Notes: generated from the letters alone by a model not told the origin. Counted from the first letter of the stretch, positions 9,895 to 22,049 are shown. The stretch: DNA of 64,000 nucleotides from Hevea brasiliensis (GCF_030052815.1 NC_079504.1:84322249-84386248), one strand, 5' to 3'. Made by a program: numbers and translations.

Positions 9895-11975
9895 TGTTAG
9901 TAGTATGCCTTAGAGCATATCATTTAGTGTGCATCTTGTACATATTTTATTAATAAAAGGCAATTTTACTTTTCTGTTTACATAATATATTTATGTGTAA
10001 TAGAAAAGGTCCATTGATATTTTGTTAGAAATTCTATTCTTAAGTTGTTAAGAATATGAGTGATAGTATTTCTAGCACAAAGTATCATAAATTGGTTCTC
10101 AATCGAGGATACTTCACAATAAGGATATGACTTATCCAGAAAGATTGTAATCATGTTTGTTCCCAAGGCATTTATATGAGATATAAATAAGATGGAATGG
10201 TGAGTCTCACACGATATAACAAATATGATAGGCACTTATACATGATAAGTAGGCCGAACCAGTAACGCATATGACAAGCACATGGAGTTTACTCTTGTCA
10301 ATGCATTGTCATATATCATAATTTTTAGACCTGAGATAACATAGTTATCTTATATATAGGTGGTTTGAGTTTGATACTGCTTTCATACTTGTACTGTGCA
10401 TGGGTATATAGGCATGTGTTGGCTCCTACTAGTTATATATGGAGGTAGGTGTTGATCAAGATGGAATCTATTACCCTAAGTAAATAGGAGTAAAATCCTA
10501 TGTTCATTTAATTGTTCTTGATGTTACAAGTTTCTGGCCAGGACAGACAGATTTAATCAGAAAAGAGTTTCTGACAAGAAAATCTAATTAATTTAGAACT
10601 GGAATTAAAAGAGAACATAATATTTATAGCAAATGGGGTTTGACATAAACCATAACTCTAGCTCGAATTGGGATTTTGTAATAGAGAGATTTTAGTGCAT
10701 GGTAACATATGATTAAAGGTTCACTCAAGGTATTCCTTGTTACTGATTAGGTGGCCATGGCACTCTTTGCTAGGTGTCAACCATGGTCTATGAGATGCCT
10801 AAAATGATTTAGAGAAATTATTTATGATAAAAAAAAGTTCTCATGATATTAAGAGTTAATGTCATATCTCATTGCCAATTAGTGATGAGCCTAGTAAGTC
10901 ACACATATACATAAGTTAATAACCAAGTAAAATGTGATTTAATTGATTAATTAAAGAGTTTAATTGATTAATTTAATAGGTTTGGTTCACAATAAGATTG
11001 CAAGGTCCCTAGCATAACTTGAAACCAAATCTAGGTTATTAGATATATAGTATAAATTAAATTTATATTTAAAGTGTTTAAATATGAATTTAATTGTGAG
11101 AAATTAATTAATGGAGATTAATTAATTAATTTATATTTGATATAAATTGATTAGAAGAGGAGAAATAATAATTTTGGATTGAGAAATGAAAATTACAACA
11201 TAAGGGTAATTTGGTCATTTCATAGGGTGACATGTGACACCATGAGATGGTGACACATGGCATCATATAAGCTTGCCATTTGTCTTCCTATTATGTAAGA
11301 TGATCAAAGTCAAGATTAAGTCTAGCTTTGACACTTGGCTTAATGTGATTAAGTCAATTAAAAAATAAGATGCAATGTGGTGATGACATGTGGCAAGGGT
11401 TTAAGTGATAACCTAATTATAAAAGGAAAAAGAAAGAAAAATAAAACACTCTTCTTCTTTGTCTCAAAGGTGTCGCCATTTTTAGAGCTCTCTCTTCTCT
11501 TCATCTTTGCTCATCAATTCAATGAGAATTGCCCAAATTTCTTTGAAATTATTTCTAGTGTCCGGTACACATCTACAACCTCTCTAAAGGCAAAAACCCA
11601 ATTTATAATTGGTTGGCAAGGCTTGAGAAGCAAGATTGGGGGCTGCCCATTGATGATCTTGGTGTGGACAAGTTAGAGGGACAACATTTAGGGTCCTAGG
11701 TGCTTCCTAAAGGTGCCAATCACATCCATATTGCATCAAAGAGGTTAGTGCTCTAACTTCTCTTTTAAACTAGGGTTTAAATGAATTAATTTGTTATTTC
11801 ACAATCTTGAATGGCAAACATAAATCCTAATACATATTAAAAGTGTTTTAATATGCAATTGAGCATTGAAATTAATTAGGCACATAATGGATGTGGCATG
11901 ATACATGAAACCATAGAAGAAATTTTTTGAAATTCAATACTCTAATGAACAAATCACAATGCTTCTGCTCCTTCA
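9895..11975 (+). mobile_element. Solo copia LTR (2,081 bp) inserted in the B1 LTR
   Basis: Runs from TGTTAGTAGTATGCC to ...CTTCTGCTCCTTCA with an exact TSD, CTAAT, at 9890-9894 and 11976-11980. It is a more diverged copy than the Copia-2 LTRs. A TATA box, TATAAAAG, lies at 11418-11425, in the same place as TATATAAG in the other copies. The hairpin near 11833-11857 keeps a 10-bp stem. The open frames at 9978-10235 (minus), 11377-11676 and 11872-12123 have no known domain. Confidence 0.94.
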
Positions 11976-11980
11976 CTAAT

Positions 11981-12712
11981 AACTTTAAAAAATAAAATAA
12001 AGCACAACTTGTCAAAACATAGTAAATCATACTTTTCATAAGCATAAAAACATCACACAAAAGTTCTAAGTCCATAAAAATCATTAATAGAAACCACCTT
12101 TCAACGAAGAGGTCATAATTCACAAATCATAAGTGTTACCAACATTAACACACAGTTTAGACCATGACACAAAATTTCACGATCAATGCCGTGCTGTACA
12201 CCACATCTAAGCAATCTCAATCTCACTAACCGTTATTAATGAGGGAAGGGCTAGCTAGCTAATGAGTACTCATATAGTCTCACACCACTAACCGTTATGA
12301 ATGGGGGACATAATCATAATCAAATAGCAAACCCCAAGTAGTCGTTACTACTGGGGACTTTCAAAAGGGAATGTCAAGCTAACTGTGGTTTCAAAATGAT
12401 TTTCAAAAGTTTCTCATTCAACAATCACATTTGCAAACCAGTAAACACTTTCAAATCATCATAAAACCCATAGAGGTGGCAACACACAAATTTCTTAAAT
12501 GTAAGAGAAAAACTATATCTTATTCAAAATAAACTCATTCAAATCAAATTCATTAAAATAAACTCATTCATATCAATTTACAAGGTTAAAACAAAGAAAT
12601 AGGTTAGTTATGCACAAATCTTCAATAATTCTCCTTCCTCGTTCCAACTTCTTTTTCTACTGAAAACACACAAATATAACACCTCAATACTCATCTCAAT
12701 TGCTGCCAAGAA
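11981..12712 (-). repeat. 5' LTR of B1, continuation
   Basis: This continues the B1 LTR after the solo copia LTR. It aligns loosely with B2 LTR positions 25190-25640, for example the GCTAGCTAGC(T/A)AA(T/A)...GAGTACTCAT segment near 12250-12280. Two related local units containing CACTAACCGTTATNAATG are present (12224-12246 and 12287-12306). No gene is seen. Copia-1 cuts it at 12713. Confidence 0.75.
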
Positions 12713-13390
12713 TATTAGTAGTATGCTCTAGAGCATATCATTTAGTATGTATCTTGTGCATGTTTTATTAATAAAAAAACATTTTTACTTTTCCTTTTAC
12801 ATAATATATTTATGTGTAATAGAAAAGGTCCATTGATATTTTGTTAGAAATTTTATTCTTAAGTTGTTAAGAATATGAGTGATAGTATTTCTAGCACAAA
12901 GCATCATAAATTGGTTCACAATCGAGGATACTTCACAATAAGGACATGACTTATCCAGAAAGATTGTAATCATGTTTGTTCCCAAGTTATTTATATGAGA
13001 TGTAAATAAGATGGAATGGTGAGTCTCATGCCATATAACAAACATGATAGGCACTTATGCATGATAAGTAAGCCAAACCAGTAACGCATATGACAATCAC
13101 ATAGAGTTTACTCTTGTCAATGTATTGTCATAAATCATATCAGTGCATATAATCTTTAAACCTGAGATAGCACAGTTATCTTGTATATAGGTGGTTTGAG
13201 TTTAATACTGCTTTCATACTTGTACTGTGTATGGGTATATGGGCATGTGTTGGCTCCTACTAGTTATTTATGGAGGTAGGTGTTGATCAAGATGGAATTC
13301 AATGCTCTTGGCATGATGCATGATGCCCTATAAGAAATTTTTTGAAATTCAATGCTCTAATGAACAAATCACTACGCTTTCGCTCCTTCA
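12713..13390 (+). repeat. 5' LTR of Copia-1 with ~1.4-kb internal deletion
   Basis: Starts TATTAGTAGTATGCTC (TG mutated to TA) and follows the copia LTR to GATCAAGATGGAAT near 13302. It then jumps directly to the last ~90 bases of the LTR and ends CTTTCGCTCCTTCA. It is 678 bp against about 2.1 kb in full copies. The TATA region is lost, so this LTR probably cannot drive transcription. It is followed directly by the primer site. Confidence 0.88.
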
Positions 13391-13392
13391 AT

Positions 13393-13404
13393 TGGTATCT
13401 GAGC
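13393..13404 (+). other. Primer-binding site of Copia-1
   Basis: TGGTATCTGAGC starts two bases after the LTR end, as in Copia-2. One base differs from the usual TGGTATCAGAGC. Confidence 0.85.
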
Positions 13405-14252
13405 CACTATATTTGCTATTTAGATTGTTTAATATGAGATTTAATTGTGTGATTTGATCCAAAGTTGATTGATTAATTGCTGGTTGGACCAACAAAGGTG
13501 GCGGCATGTGTGTATGCACCATGGGTGCTCATGGTTTTGGGCCATTCAAAGTGTGTGCATGGTTTGGGCTTCATGATGCAATTGTTGTATGACTTAAGGC
13601 CCATAATTAGGCCCATGATTATGCTCACATTTAATTAAATTATTTAAGTAAGAATTTTAATCACAATTAAATTTTGAATCAATTGTTTGAATGAGATTTA
13701 AATATGAATTTTTTAATTTGTTTGAATGAGATTCAAATCTTAATTTTTAAATTTGCTTGAATGAGATTCAAATCTGAATTTTTAAATTTATTTGAATGAG
13801 ATTCAAATCTGAATTTTTTAAATTTGTTTGAATAAGATTCAAAATTTAATTTTTAAATTTGTTTGAATAAGATTCAAATCTGAATTTTTTAGTTGAATAT
13901 GAGATATTCAATTTAATTTTAGTATGTATGTTTTATTTAATTGTTAAATGGTAATATGCATGATGGATGATCATGGACAATAAAAGACCATTGTGATTGG
14001 ATTTATTTCTTTTATTTTTCTTTGGGTTGTAAAATAATTAATTTTATTTTTGGTGGCATGTATTATAAGTGTTGTAATAATTTGAGTTATAATTTCATTT
14101 ATTTAAGGACTTTAAAGTCCATGTTCTTGTAAATTCGCCTTGGTATGCCAAGGATTACAATGTAATTGGATTGCAAGAAGATTAAGGAGGTCAAGAACAT
14201 TGGTGGGATCAGTGGGAGGAATTCAAGATCAAGTGTTGATTATGTACTCCTT
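13405..14252 (+). repeat. Copia-1 leader, first part, with 35-bp tandem repeats
   Basis: Non-coding leader matching Copia-2 at 47896-48842. About six imperfect 35-36-bp units of the form AATGAGATTCAAATCTGAAT...TTTG lie at about 13690-13895. The leader is cut after GTACTCCTT, and the TSD TCCTT is at 14248-14252. No reading frame of note is present. Confidence 0.85.
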
Positions 14253-17200
14253 TATAAGAGGGGGGCGTGAGGCAAAATATCATCCATTTGAATTATATAA
14301 AATACACTAGGTAATGCCCAGGAAAGATGGTGGAGTCACAATGGTCTCACTTAAGTACCGCCTCCTCAGACAGCATTTCTTAGACATGCACTTTATACAA
14401 TCCTAATAGAATCAAACCACTTGTAAGTACCGTATTCCCATAACACTAACACGATACTAAGGATTTATGCCACGAAGGCATAGATAGATCGGAGTCGCCA
14501 CCCAGGTAATAACCGGGACATATTCAGTATTTCTTTCGAGGGTCATGGATGGCAACTTACTCCTTACAGAAGTTCCACAACCGTCATTACCATAGCCCAA
14601 TGTCTAGGTTCGGGATAGTGGATACGCAAGGGGAAGGTGTTAGGCACCCCTTACGCCTGGTTTAACCTCGTTAATTCGAGTGCCAGTCCTCTACTAACGT
14701 TTCTAAAAGTCTTGTTATTATTCCTTTATTAAACTTCATCCTAAAAAATACAATTTTAATCCTACACACGCAAGTAATTCACAAAAAGGTTGTTGTTTAT
14801 ACACAATTTTTATGCACAAGTAATTTCTATTTATGGGATTGCTAATTATTTAAATGTTATTTACTAGATGACTAAAATTAATTTATTATTGAGAATTTAA
14901 TTTACAAACAAATTCAATTTCAAATAACCCTATGTTTCTATTTAACCTCATTAATTAATTTTCACCAAGTTACCCTAAGGATAATTGAACTAAGTTAATT
15001 ATGTACATGTATAATTTATTCTAATATCACATAAGGCCCAAACAATCACAACCTAATAAAGATTTCTAACATGCAAATTTATTTTACAATTATCAAGTAT
15101 TAAATTAAATTTATTTTACATGCCAATGTTAGTTTAATTTACAAACAAGATTAATTTTAATTTATAAAGTATTTATTTAAATTAATTACATGCAAAAGTC
15201 AGTTAAATTAAAAACAAAGTTAATTTTAATTTACCAAATAAAAATTCTATTATTACTATAATTTCATGCCAATGGTTATTTGAGGAGTTTATAGCTACTT
15301 ATCTGTTGGTAAATGCAGTTGCCATTGGGGCAAGCTACCCTTAAAAAAGGGTCTTCTCTTCTAGTTTGGTAATGATATCCCTGACTTGCTCTCGTTTAGC
15401 TCCATGTAAGCTCCACGTAAATGCCCTCTTTGATACTTACCTTAGGGCTACTTACTAATTTTGTTTGTAATAAAAAATAAATAAACTAAAGAAAATAAAA
15501 GAAATAAAGAAAATATTAATAACAATTTACATTGGATTCTAACTTTAGTCTTCTAAAGGGTTAAGATTCCTAATTAGTTACAACTATCTAATGGTCTAAG
15601 TCTTCTAAAATGATCCAAACACTTCATAACACTTCTTGAATTAAAAGAACATAGAAAAATAGATCAAATATCAATTAAAACCTAAGAAAATACAAGAACA
15701 TGCATAAATATACAATTTCCAAATTCTAGCAGATTAACGGTAGCAAGAAATCCAATTTTTTAAAAATAGTTAGACATGCCTAAAAATCATAAACAAATTA
15801 CATAAGACAGCCTACATATCATACAAAATCATAAAATTTTTAGATCAAACAAAACCCTAGCTAAATGGTCTACATAAATAGTAACTTTTCTAAGTGATAG
15901 AATCATACTACTTTTTTGTAAAATTCATAACTCATTAACCACAATAGATATGAATGCAAAGCCAATTGGAAAAGATTCATAAGATTCTGAAATTAATTTT
16001 AGACACTATATTTACACAAAAATATTAAGAAACAAGGGAGATATGGGCTCCACAAATCGGGTATCCTGCAAATCAAATTTTACAGGAACCCTAACTTCAA
16101 ATAGCCATAAATTACAAAATATTAAAGTTTTTTTAGTGACTCTTGAGCCTCAAATTGATAGAATGTCGTGTAGAATATGAATATAATTTTTAAAAATTTT
16201 TTGCAGATTCGGAAAATAATGAAAAATAATTAAAATACGAGAGATGGAAAACTAAATATGTGTAGAGTTGTGTATTCCCTCAAATTAAACATGATTACAT
16301 GATCTATATGAACATATAAAATAAATTAAAAATAAGGAATATAGAATTAAACATTACATGGCATAGATCTTGAAAAGAAAATAAAAGAACTAATGTAGCA
16401 ACCCTATGTTCGGTAGTGCATTCTACTCTTCTGGTGATTAGTGTCTGTCTGGACAGCTAGGATGCCTGGAATTATACTTAAATATTAGTGCAAAGATATA
16501 AAATAATGAAATAAAATAGAGGAAAATTCAAGAAAAACAAAGAAAAAAATAAGAGCAATGAAATGTAACTAAGTTAAATGAGCTAAAAACAGTAGCGATG
16601 GGTGACCGCACCGGGAAGTTGCGGCGTGGACAGTTGACTAGCCCTGGACTGTGGGGAACCCTGGAAAATATTTTTAAGACTTAAATAAAAATATATTGAA
16701 GTATAAATGACATTGGATATGTTAAAGAAAAATTAATTAATTAGTACAAAGAAAAACGAGAAACCGAGAAACCAACAAAAATCGGTATTACCGAAAAATC
16801 AGGAATACAACTCGAATAGGGCCATTGTGGTCAATTGACACCCAGAGTTGGATTTTAACCTAAATTTCCATGAAAATAAAGTGATATTAAATAGTGAAAA
16901 CCCCATGAAAAATGAAAATGAAAATGAAATGTATAAATAAAGAAAATTATGGGGTAAGATTTGGAATAATTAAAAGTTGGATTAAACTAATATTATTTTA
17001 CATTAGTGCTCCACTAACCTCAATTTATGGACACATAAAAGACACTTGGGACATCAGAAACTCATCTTCAACCTCACTTTAAAAACCAGCCGAACCAAGC
17101 TTGAAGAAACTCTCCCATGGTCGCCCCATGTCCAAGCTCCCATCTCCCTCTTTAAGTCATGATTTGCATAAATGGTCTTCATTAAACTTAATCCTCACTT

Positions 17201-20200
17201 TGTAAGAAAGAAGTTGATAGCAATTTTAAGAGGTTTTAGTGAAGTTTTGGTCAAGCTTCAAAAGAGGTAAGTGGTTGTTTTCATTACTTGTTTCATTAAA
17301 ATTGTAACTAAGGTTGTGGTGAGTTGATTTATGGAAGAAAAGTTGAGGTTTGATAAGTTAGGGTGATGCTCCATTTTGGCAGCCATGGAAGTACATCATG
17401 TTTAGCTTGTTTTTACATGTAAATGGTAGTTTGAGGTGTTAATTTAAGTGTTTATTTGTATAGGAGTGATTTACCATGTATAAAGTTTGATTTCTAAGTT
17501 TGAAAAGTTAAAATGGAAAGCTTGATGTATATGTATTACTTCGGCAGCCTCATGGTGAAGATTGGTGATGTTTAAATTCATGAAAAGTTGTTGAATTATG
17601 GTACAAAAAATGACAGCTTATGTATATGAAATAGTAGTGATAATGTATGTAAGTTGGTAGTGGAAATTTTATGTATTGGTTAGGAGTATTATGTGGAAAA
17701 TTATTTAGAATTGGATATTGTAAATTAGGAGTTATATTTAGTGTATGTAAGCTCATTGTATTCTGCCCAAAGTTGCTATAATGCAAACTAATGAATGGGT
17801 ATGGTATGGTACAAGTGCAGAATGGTTTGGAAAGTAAAGATATAGTTGGTGAATGTGTGATTGGTTTAGTGTTTGAGAGACATGTAAAGGGCAGTATACA
17901 AATGAGCCAATAACCCTAAGTGTGTAACTCCAATTGGTATGAAGCTAATTGAAGGTGAAACTAGGCACAAAATGTGTCAATTTTCATGAAGAAAGCCTAC
18001 CTAAATTCTGTCTAGAAAATGACATGAGAATTAACCAAATCCGAATTAGTGACCTTGCAAAGCTGAAAATTGACCATTTGAACAGCAGTTAGTATTTTGG
18101 CCATAACTCACTCAAAACATGTCCAAATGACCTGAAATTTATACCATGGAAAGCTTAGACATAGAGCTACAACTCTTATGAAGGCACCAAATCCCAGAAA
18201 TGACCATAAGCAAGTCAAAATGCTTGCACAAGTTCAGGTATAAAAACTGCCAGAATCAGAAATGACCTAAAAATGACATAAGTTTGCCATTTTAGTGCAA
18301 TCTGTCTAGCAATAGTAAAATGACCATAACTTGGACTAGTAAACTCCAAATGACCTAAACTTTGTGGCAAAAGTTCATTAAGACATAAACCTACAAGTTT
18401 GAAATTCGGACCAGAACCCAAAAACCGAGGGAACTAAGTCATCCGGCTAGGTCAAAATAGCATACCGAAATCCGATAAATTGCAATAAAATGCAATACAC
18501 TTGAAAATTAATTTGGTAACATGTTCCAACACTAAAGGACTATAAAATGTGACATATTAGTAACATTAAAATTTATTCTCCTAGACTGTGTATGTGATTT
18601 ATTGATATTTATTGAGATATTGTGAAATAGAGTTTAAATTCTTTATGACATTACCTGTCTTTTGAATTTAACTATGATTTTAAGTATCCATAGTTTATAT
18701 GATTTATGGTTTATGATTTTAAATTGCATTTTCTTAATGTTGTGCACCACTGAGACATTGCCTTAGCGATAACTTTTTCATTGCTGTCGTAGGTAGACAG
18801 ATATACAAAGCAACAGAGTAGGCTGCTTGTGCTACATTTTGGGATTCTACCGGGTATATTGAGTATACCATATTTTTGTAATTTTTGTTGTAATGTATGT
18901 GCACTGTATGTATATATTGTACTTGGTCTTGAGCAGCTGTAAACTAAAGTTATAAATTATTTTGGCCTGTAAAAATATTGTAATATATTTTTCTTATTTC
19001 AGCTTTTGGAACTACTAAAAACTTATATTTATTGAGTTTGACAAATGTTGAGGAAATTGATTTGTGTTGAGCCATATTGGAGTTTGGGATTGAACAAACA
19101 TATTGGAAGTGCTTTTTACAGGTTTTTGAAGAACTGTTTTATTCAAAATACAGATGGCACTCTGCCAAAATTTTTATAGAAATTTCTGATACTTCATATT
19201 TTATTATTTGGGTTCACTTCAGTTAAAAGAAAAAAAAAATAACACCCGTCAAAAGTGCTCACCGCTGTAAAAAAAGAAATAAGAAAAGGTTTAAAATCCC
19301 TTGTAGTGTATTTAATGGGTTATCAGTAAACGAAGTTTGGTAATTCATTAGGTATACTACGGGATCATGTTATGCCTTACGGAGGGGTAGGGTGTGACAA
19401 CTAACCTTTAAGAAATATCTCTAGAAAGAAAAAACTAAAAGAATTTTGGTTATTCCTCTCTTTAATTTTTTTTCTTTTTTTTCTTTTTTTATTTTTTGTC
19501 TTCTCCTCCCCCTTCTTTTTTTTTTCTCTTTTTCCCCCTTTCTTTTTTATTTTTTATCAGTGGGGTATTTATAGGGTTTTGAGAGAGAGGTGTGATAGGG
19601 TTTGAAGTCCTAGGGTGATAAAGTTCAAATAACTTAAACAACTAGAATTACAGAATTTGGGTGAGACTGAGATATGGATAAGGTGTTTCAACAAATAGGA
19701 AGAGAGAGGAAGGGGAAGGCACCAATAGAAAGTGAGGAAGAGGTGTGGTAGGGTTTGAAGTCCTAGTGTGATAAGGTTCAGATAACTTAAACAACTGGGA
19801 TTGAGGAATTTGGGTGAGACTGGGATATGGGTGAGGTGTTCCAACCAATAGGAAGAGAGGGAAAGAGGGTGGCACCAATAGGGAGTGAGAAAGAGAGTGG
19901 GGCCAAAGGGGGAGAGAGAGTTTGTATGGGAGAGGGATAGAGAAAAAAGATATTTTTTTTATTTTAATTTTTAAAAAATAAATTAAATGTGTCGTATTTA
20001 AAATTCCTAACTAGGCTTTTTTAGGCCCATGGGGCCCAATTAAACTTAATTAAGTCTATTTAAGAACTACCCACATTAAATTTAAACAAAACAAAATTTT
20101 ATTTAAATTAAATTAATTTCCTAAAAAACATATATTTTTTTTTTCAAGATCATGCCACGGAATTGATAATTCAGTTCCATGCCTCCAATTATATCTTACA

Positions 20201-20272
20201 GTCCTATAATTTTTCATCATCGAGTTTCTCAAGACCTCAATGCACATACTCATCACAAAATAAGGGTTTATA
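14253..20272 (-). repeat. 3' (left) LTR of C1, split by a solo LTR
   Basis: Starts TATAAGAGGGGGGCG where the right LTR starts TGTAGGAGGGGGGCA, and ends ...AAGGGTTTATA where the other reads AAGTGTCTACA. Without the solo LTR at 16394-19399 and one TSD copy it is 3,009 bp, against 3,003 bp for the right LTR. It contains the segment GGTGTTAGGCACCCCTTACG (around 14637) and a long pyrimidine-rich tract at about 19450-19560. The open frames at 19569-19878 and 20113-20406 have no known domain. Confidence 0.88.
16394..19399 (+). mobile_element. Solo LTR of gypsy family B (3,006 bp) inside the C1 LTR
   Basis: Runs from TGTAGCAACCCTATGTTCGG to GGGGTAGGGTGTGACA with an exact TSD, ACTAA, at 16389-16393 and 19400-19404. 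The sequence is the reverse complement of the B2 LTRs, with moderate divergence, so this copy lies in plus orientation. No internal sequence is attached. The open frames at 17550-17786 and 18215-18421 show no domain. A GAG/GTAAGT site (17264-17272) and a pyrimidine-rich GTCGTAG site (18786-18792) are conserved with B2 and could be splice sites. Confidence 0.92.
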
Positions 20273-20290
20273 GTTTTCCCTCCAATTTGG
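20273..20290 (-). other. Polypurine tract of C1
   Basis: Minus-strand GGAGGGAAAAC ends exactly at the left LTR boundary. It is the expected primer for second-strand synthesis and confirms minus orientation. Confidence 0.7.
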
Positions 20291-20390
20291 GGAAAGTTGA
20301 AATCAATGCGAAAGCATTGCTCAAGTTTTGTCAAAGTGAAACTCAAATTTCTAATAACTATGAAACATTGGCTATGTGGATCAAGTATAT
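20291..20390 (-). other. C1 3' untranslated region, unique part
   Basis: Non-coding stretch between the purine tract and the 85-bp tandem repeats. Short open frames cross it on both strands, but none resembles a known protein. Confidence 0.5.
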
Positions 20391-20640
20391 CTTGCTCGGT
20401 CGACATACTCTATGTTATGAGACTAGGTATGGTCTCATAACCGTGATAGTTGTGTCACGTGAAAATTGAGTGCATCTTGCTCTGTCGATACACTCTGCAT
20501 TATGAGACTAGCTACGGTCTCATAACAATGATAACTTTGTCATGTGAAAATTAAATGCATCTTGCTCTGTCGATACACTCTGCATCATAAGACTAGCTAT
20601 GGTCTCATGATAATGGCAACTTTGTGATTTGAAATTTTGT
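20391..20640 (-). repeat. 85-bp tandem repeat, three units, in the C1 3' UTR
   Basis: Units start at 20391, 20476 and 20561, giving an exact 85-base period. Each begins CTTGCTC(G/T)GTCGA and holds an inverted repeat around GAGACTAG..ATGGTCTC. The stem is 10 bp in unit 1 and 9 bp in unit 2. Unit 3 has one mismatch and two compensated changes. Tandem repeats in the 3' UTR are known from Ogre elements, which fits the lineage call. Confidence 0.88.
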
Positions 20641-21110
20641 GGATTCGTATTTAGGATCTCAATCCTAAACTACCTACATATCCCCCTCGCTATCCTGAGG
20701 AAGAATCAGACCCACTTGTAGTTCGACACTTGAAACTGTGGTGATACATGTTCTTCTATGCCTTACACACTTACAGGTGACATGTTGATGTGTGTTCTTC
20801 TACGCCTTACACAACTATGCCATATGCCATAAATAATGTCTAAGGACTTACCAAAAAACATCTGCCATGAAATGTTGTGCATTCATATTTAGGACCGCAG
20901 TCCTAAACTACCTACATATCCCCCTCGCTATCTTGAGGAAAAATCAGACCCCCTCATAGTTTAACACTTGAAACTGTGATGTTGTATGTTGTTCTATGCC
21001 TTACACACCTACAAGTGACATGTTGATGCATGTTCTTCTATGTCTTACATAACTATGTAGTGCGCCATAAACAACTTCTAAGGACTTACAAAAAAATATC
21101 TAATTCATGA
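20641..21110 (-). repeat. 238-bp tandem duplication in the C1 3' UTR
   Basis: Two diverged copies lie one period (238 bases) apart: ATTCGTATTTAGGATCTC at 20643 and ATTCATATTTAGGACCGC at 20881. Both contain CTACCTACATATCCCCCTCG and paired TGTTCTTCTA(C/T)GCCTTACA-like segments. Each has a TTTAGGA(T/C)..(A/G)TCCTAAA hairpin at its start. It is non-coding. Confidence 0.85.
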
Positions 21111-22049
21111 TTTGAAAAAATTGAGATGACTGGGTCTCAAAATTCTCTTTGATTTTTATGCTCTCTGTATGCTACTTCCTATCATGGGCATGCTGATTTT
21201 ACTAGAGATTCTAAAAAAACTTAGTCCTCTAGGGGACCTCTTTTTGCAAAAACTTTCTTATAACCTCAAAATTTTTTAGAAGATTTGTTCACCAAAAAAG
21301 ACTTCCTTAAGGTCACAATACAATTTCCCTCTGATTTTTTCTTTTTCTTCTCTCCCCCATGCTTCATTATTCTACAGCTATTTCAAAAAAATTTTTTTGC
21401 CTTGCCTCCTTTCTCTTCCATGAACTCAATTCTTTGTACCCTAACTTTTTTCCTGAAATGCTCTTTTGAGTTTTCATTTCAGTTGGCTTGCTCTAACTTT
21501 TGCCTAAACGGCTCTTTCGGGTTTTTCACTTAGCGAGCTCTCTTTTTTTCTTTTCTTTTTCTTATTCTTTTTTCTCCTTTTTTTTTTGAAATTAGACAAT
21601 CACTAGGGCATTCATATCAAACACCTATTCTGTCACGCTCATAAAATAATAGGTTAAATCAAAACAATGCAGTTTAATTACTTAATCATTTGATGTATCT
21701 CTCAAGACACAAACATTCGCGATCATAATTAAATAAAATCCATTCCTAGTTAATGCAATAAAAACTTTTTTATTTATTCAGGTACACCATTACTCCCTCT
21801 TACATTTAGTTTTTCTAAATTTCTAACCTTTCAAAGTTAGAAATAAGCTTTATAACCTGCCGATTGGCCTTTTTAGGTTTTCCATCCAGATCTTCTCTCA
21901 TATCTCCTTTTGCCTAGACTGCCTTTTGTAGGATTTCAATCTAGCATTTTTTCTTTTCTTTTCTTTTCTTTTTTCTCTTTCGTTCTTTTTTCTTTGACCT
22001 TTACTTTTTCCTAGACCACCTTTTGCAGGTTTTCAGCCTAGCGAACCTG
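21111..22049 (-). repeat. C1 3' UTR, pyrimidine-rich with dispersed ~35-base units
   Basis: The plus strand is rich in T and C (for example 21540-21590 and 21950-21990). Five diverged units share the form CCTARACNNCTTTTNGGTTTTCANYCTAGC: 21452-21489, 21502-21537, 21856-21892, 21912-21945 and 22010-22042. Several can fold through CTAGA/TCTAG ends. No gene was found; the 21285-21533 open frame is low-complexity and lies opposite to the element. Confidence 0.6.

Larger units (their letters stand above)
8108..12712 (-). mobile_element. Gypsy element B1, oldest visible layer, truncated on both sides
   Basis: What is left is part of gag (8108-9103), a leader, a primer-binding site and the inner part of the 5' LTR (9292-9894 plus 11981-12712). 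Three other elements interrupt it: A1 in gag, a solo copia LTR in the LTR, and Copia-1 at 12713. The LTR start (TGTCACACTTTATCCC) and the gag N-terminus MEEGDHIVEQSV match element B2 (MEEGDRSVDQSI), so both belong to family B, with B1 clearly more diverged. Host DNA beyond B1 is not inside the window. Confidence 0.82.

Noticed and set aside
19569..19878. Leu/Pro/Ser-rich frames in the C1 LTR, repeated at 62751-63122
   Set aside because: They come from a purine/pyrimidine-skewed tract duplicated in both LTRs. No start context or domain supports a protein.
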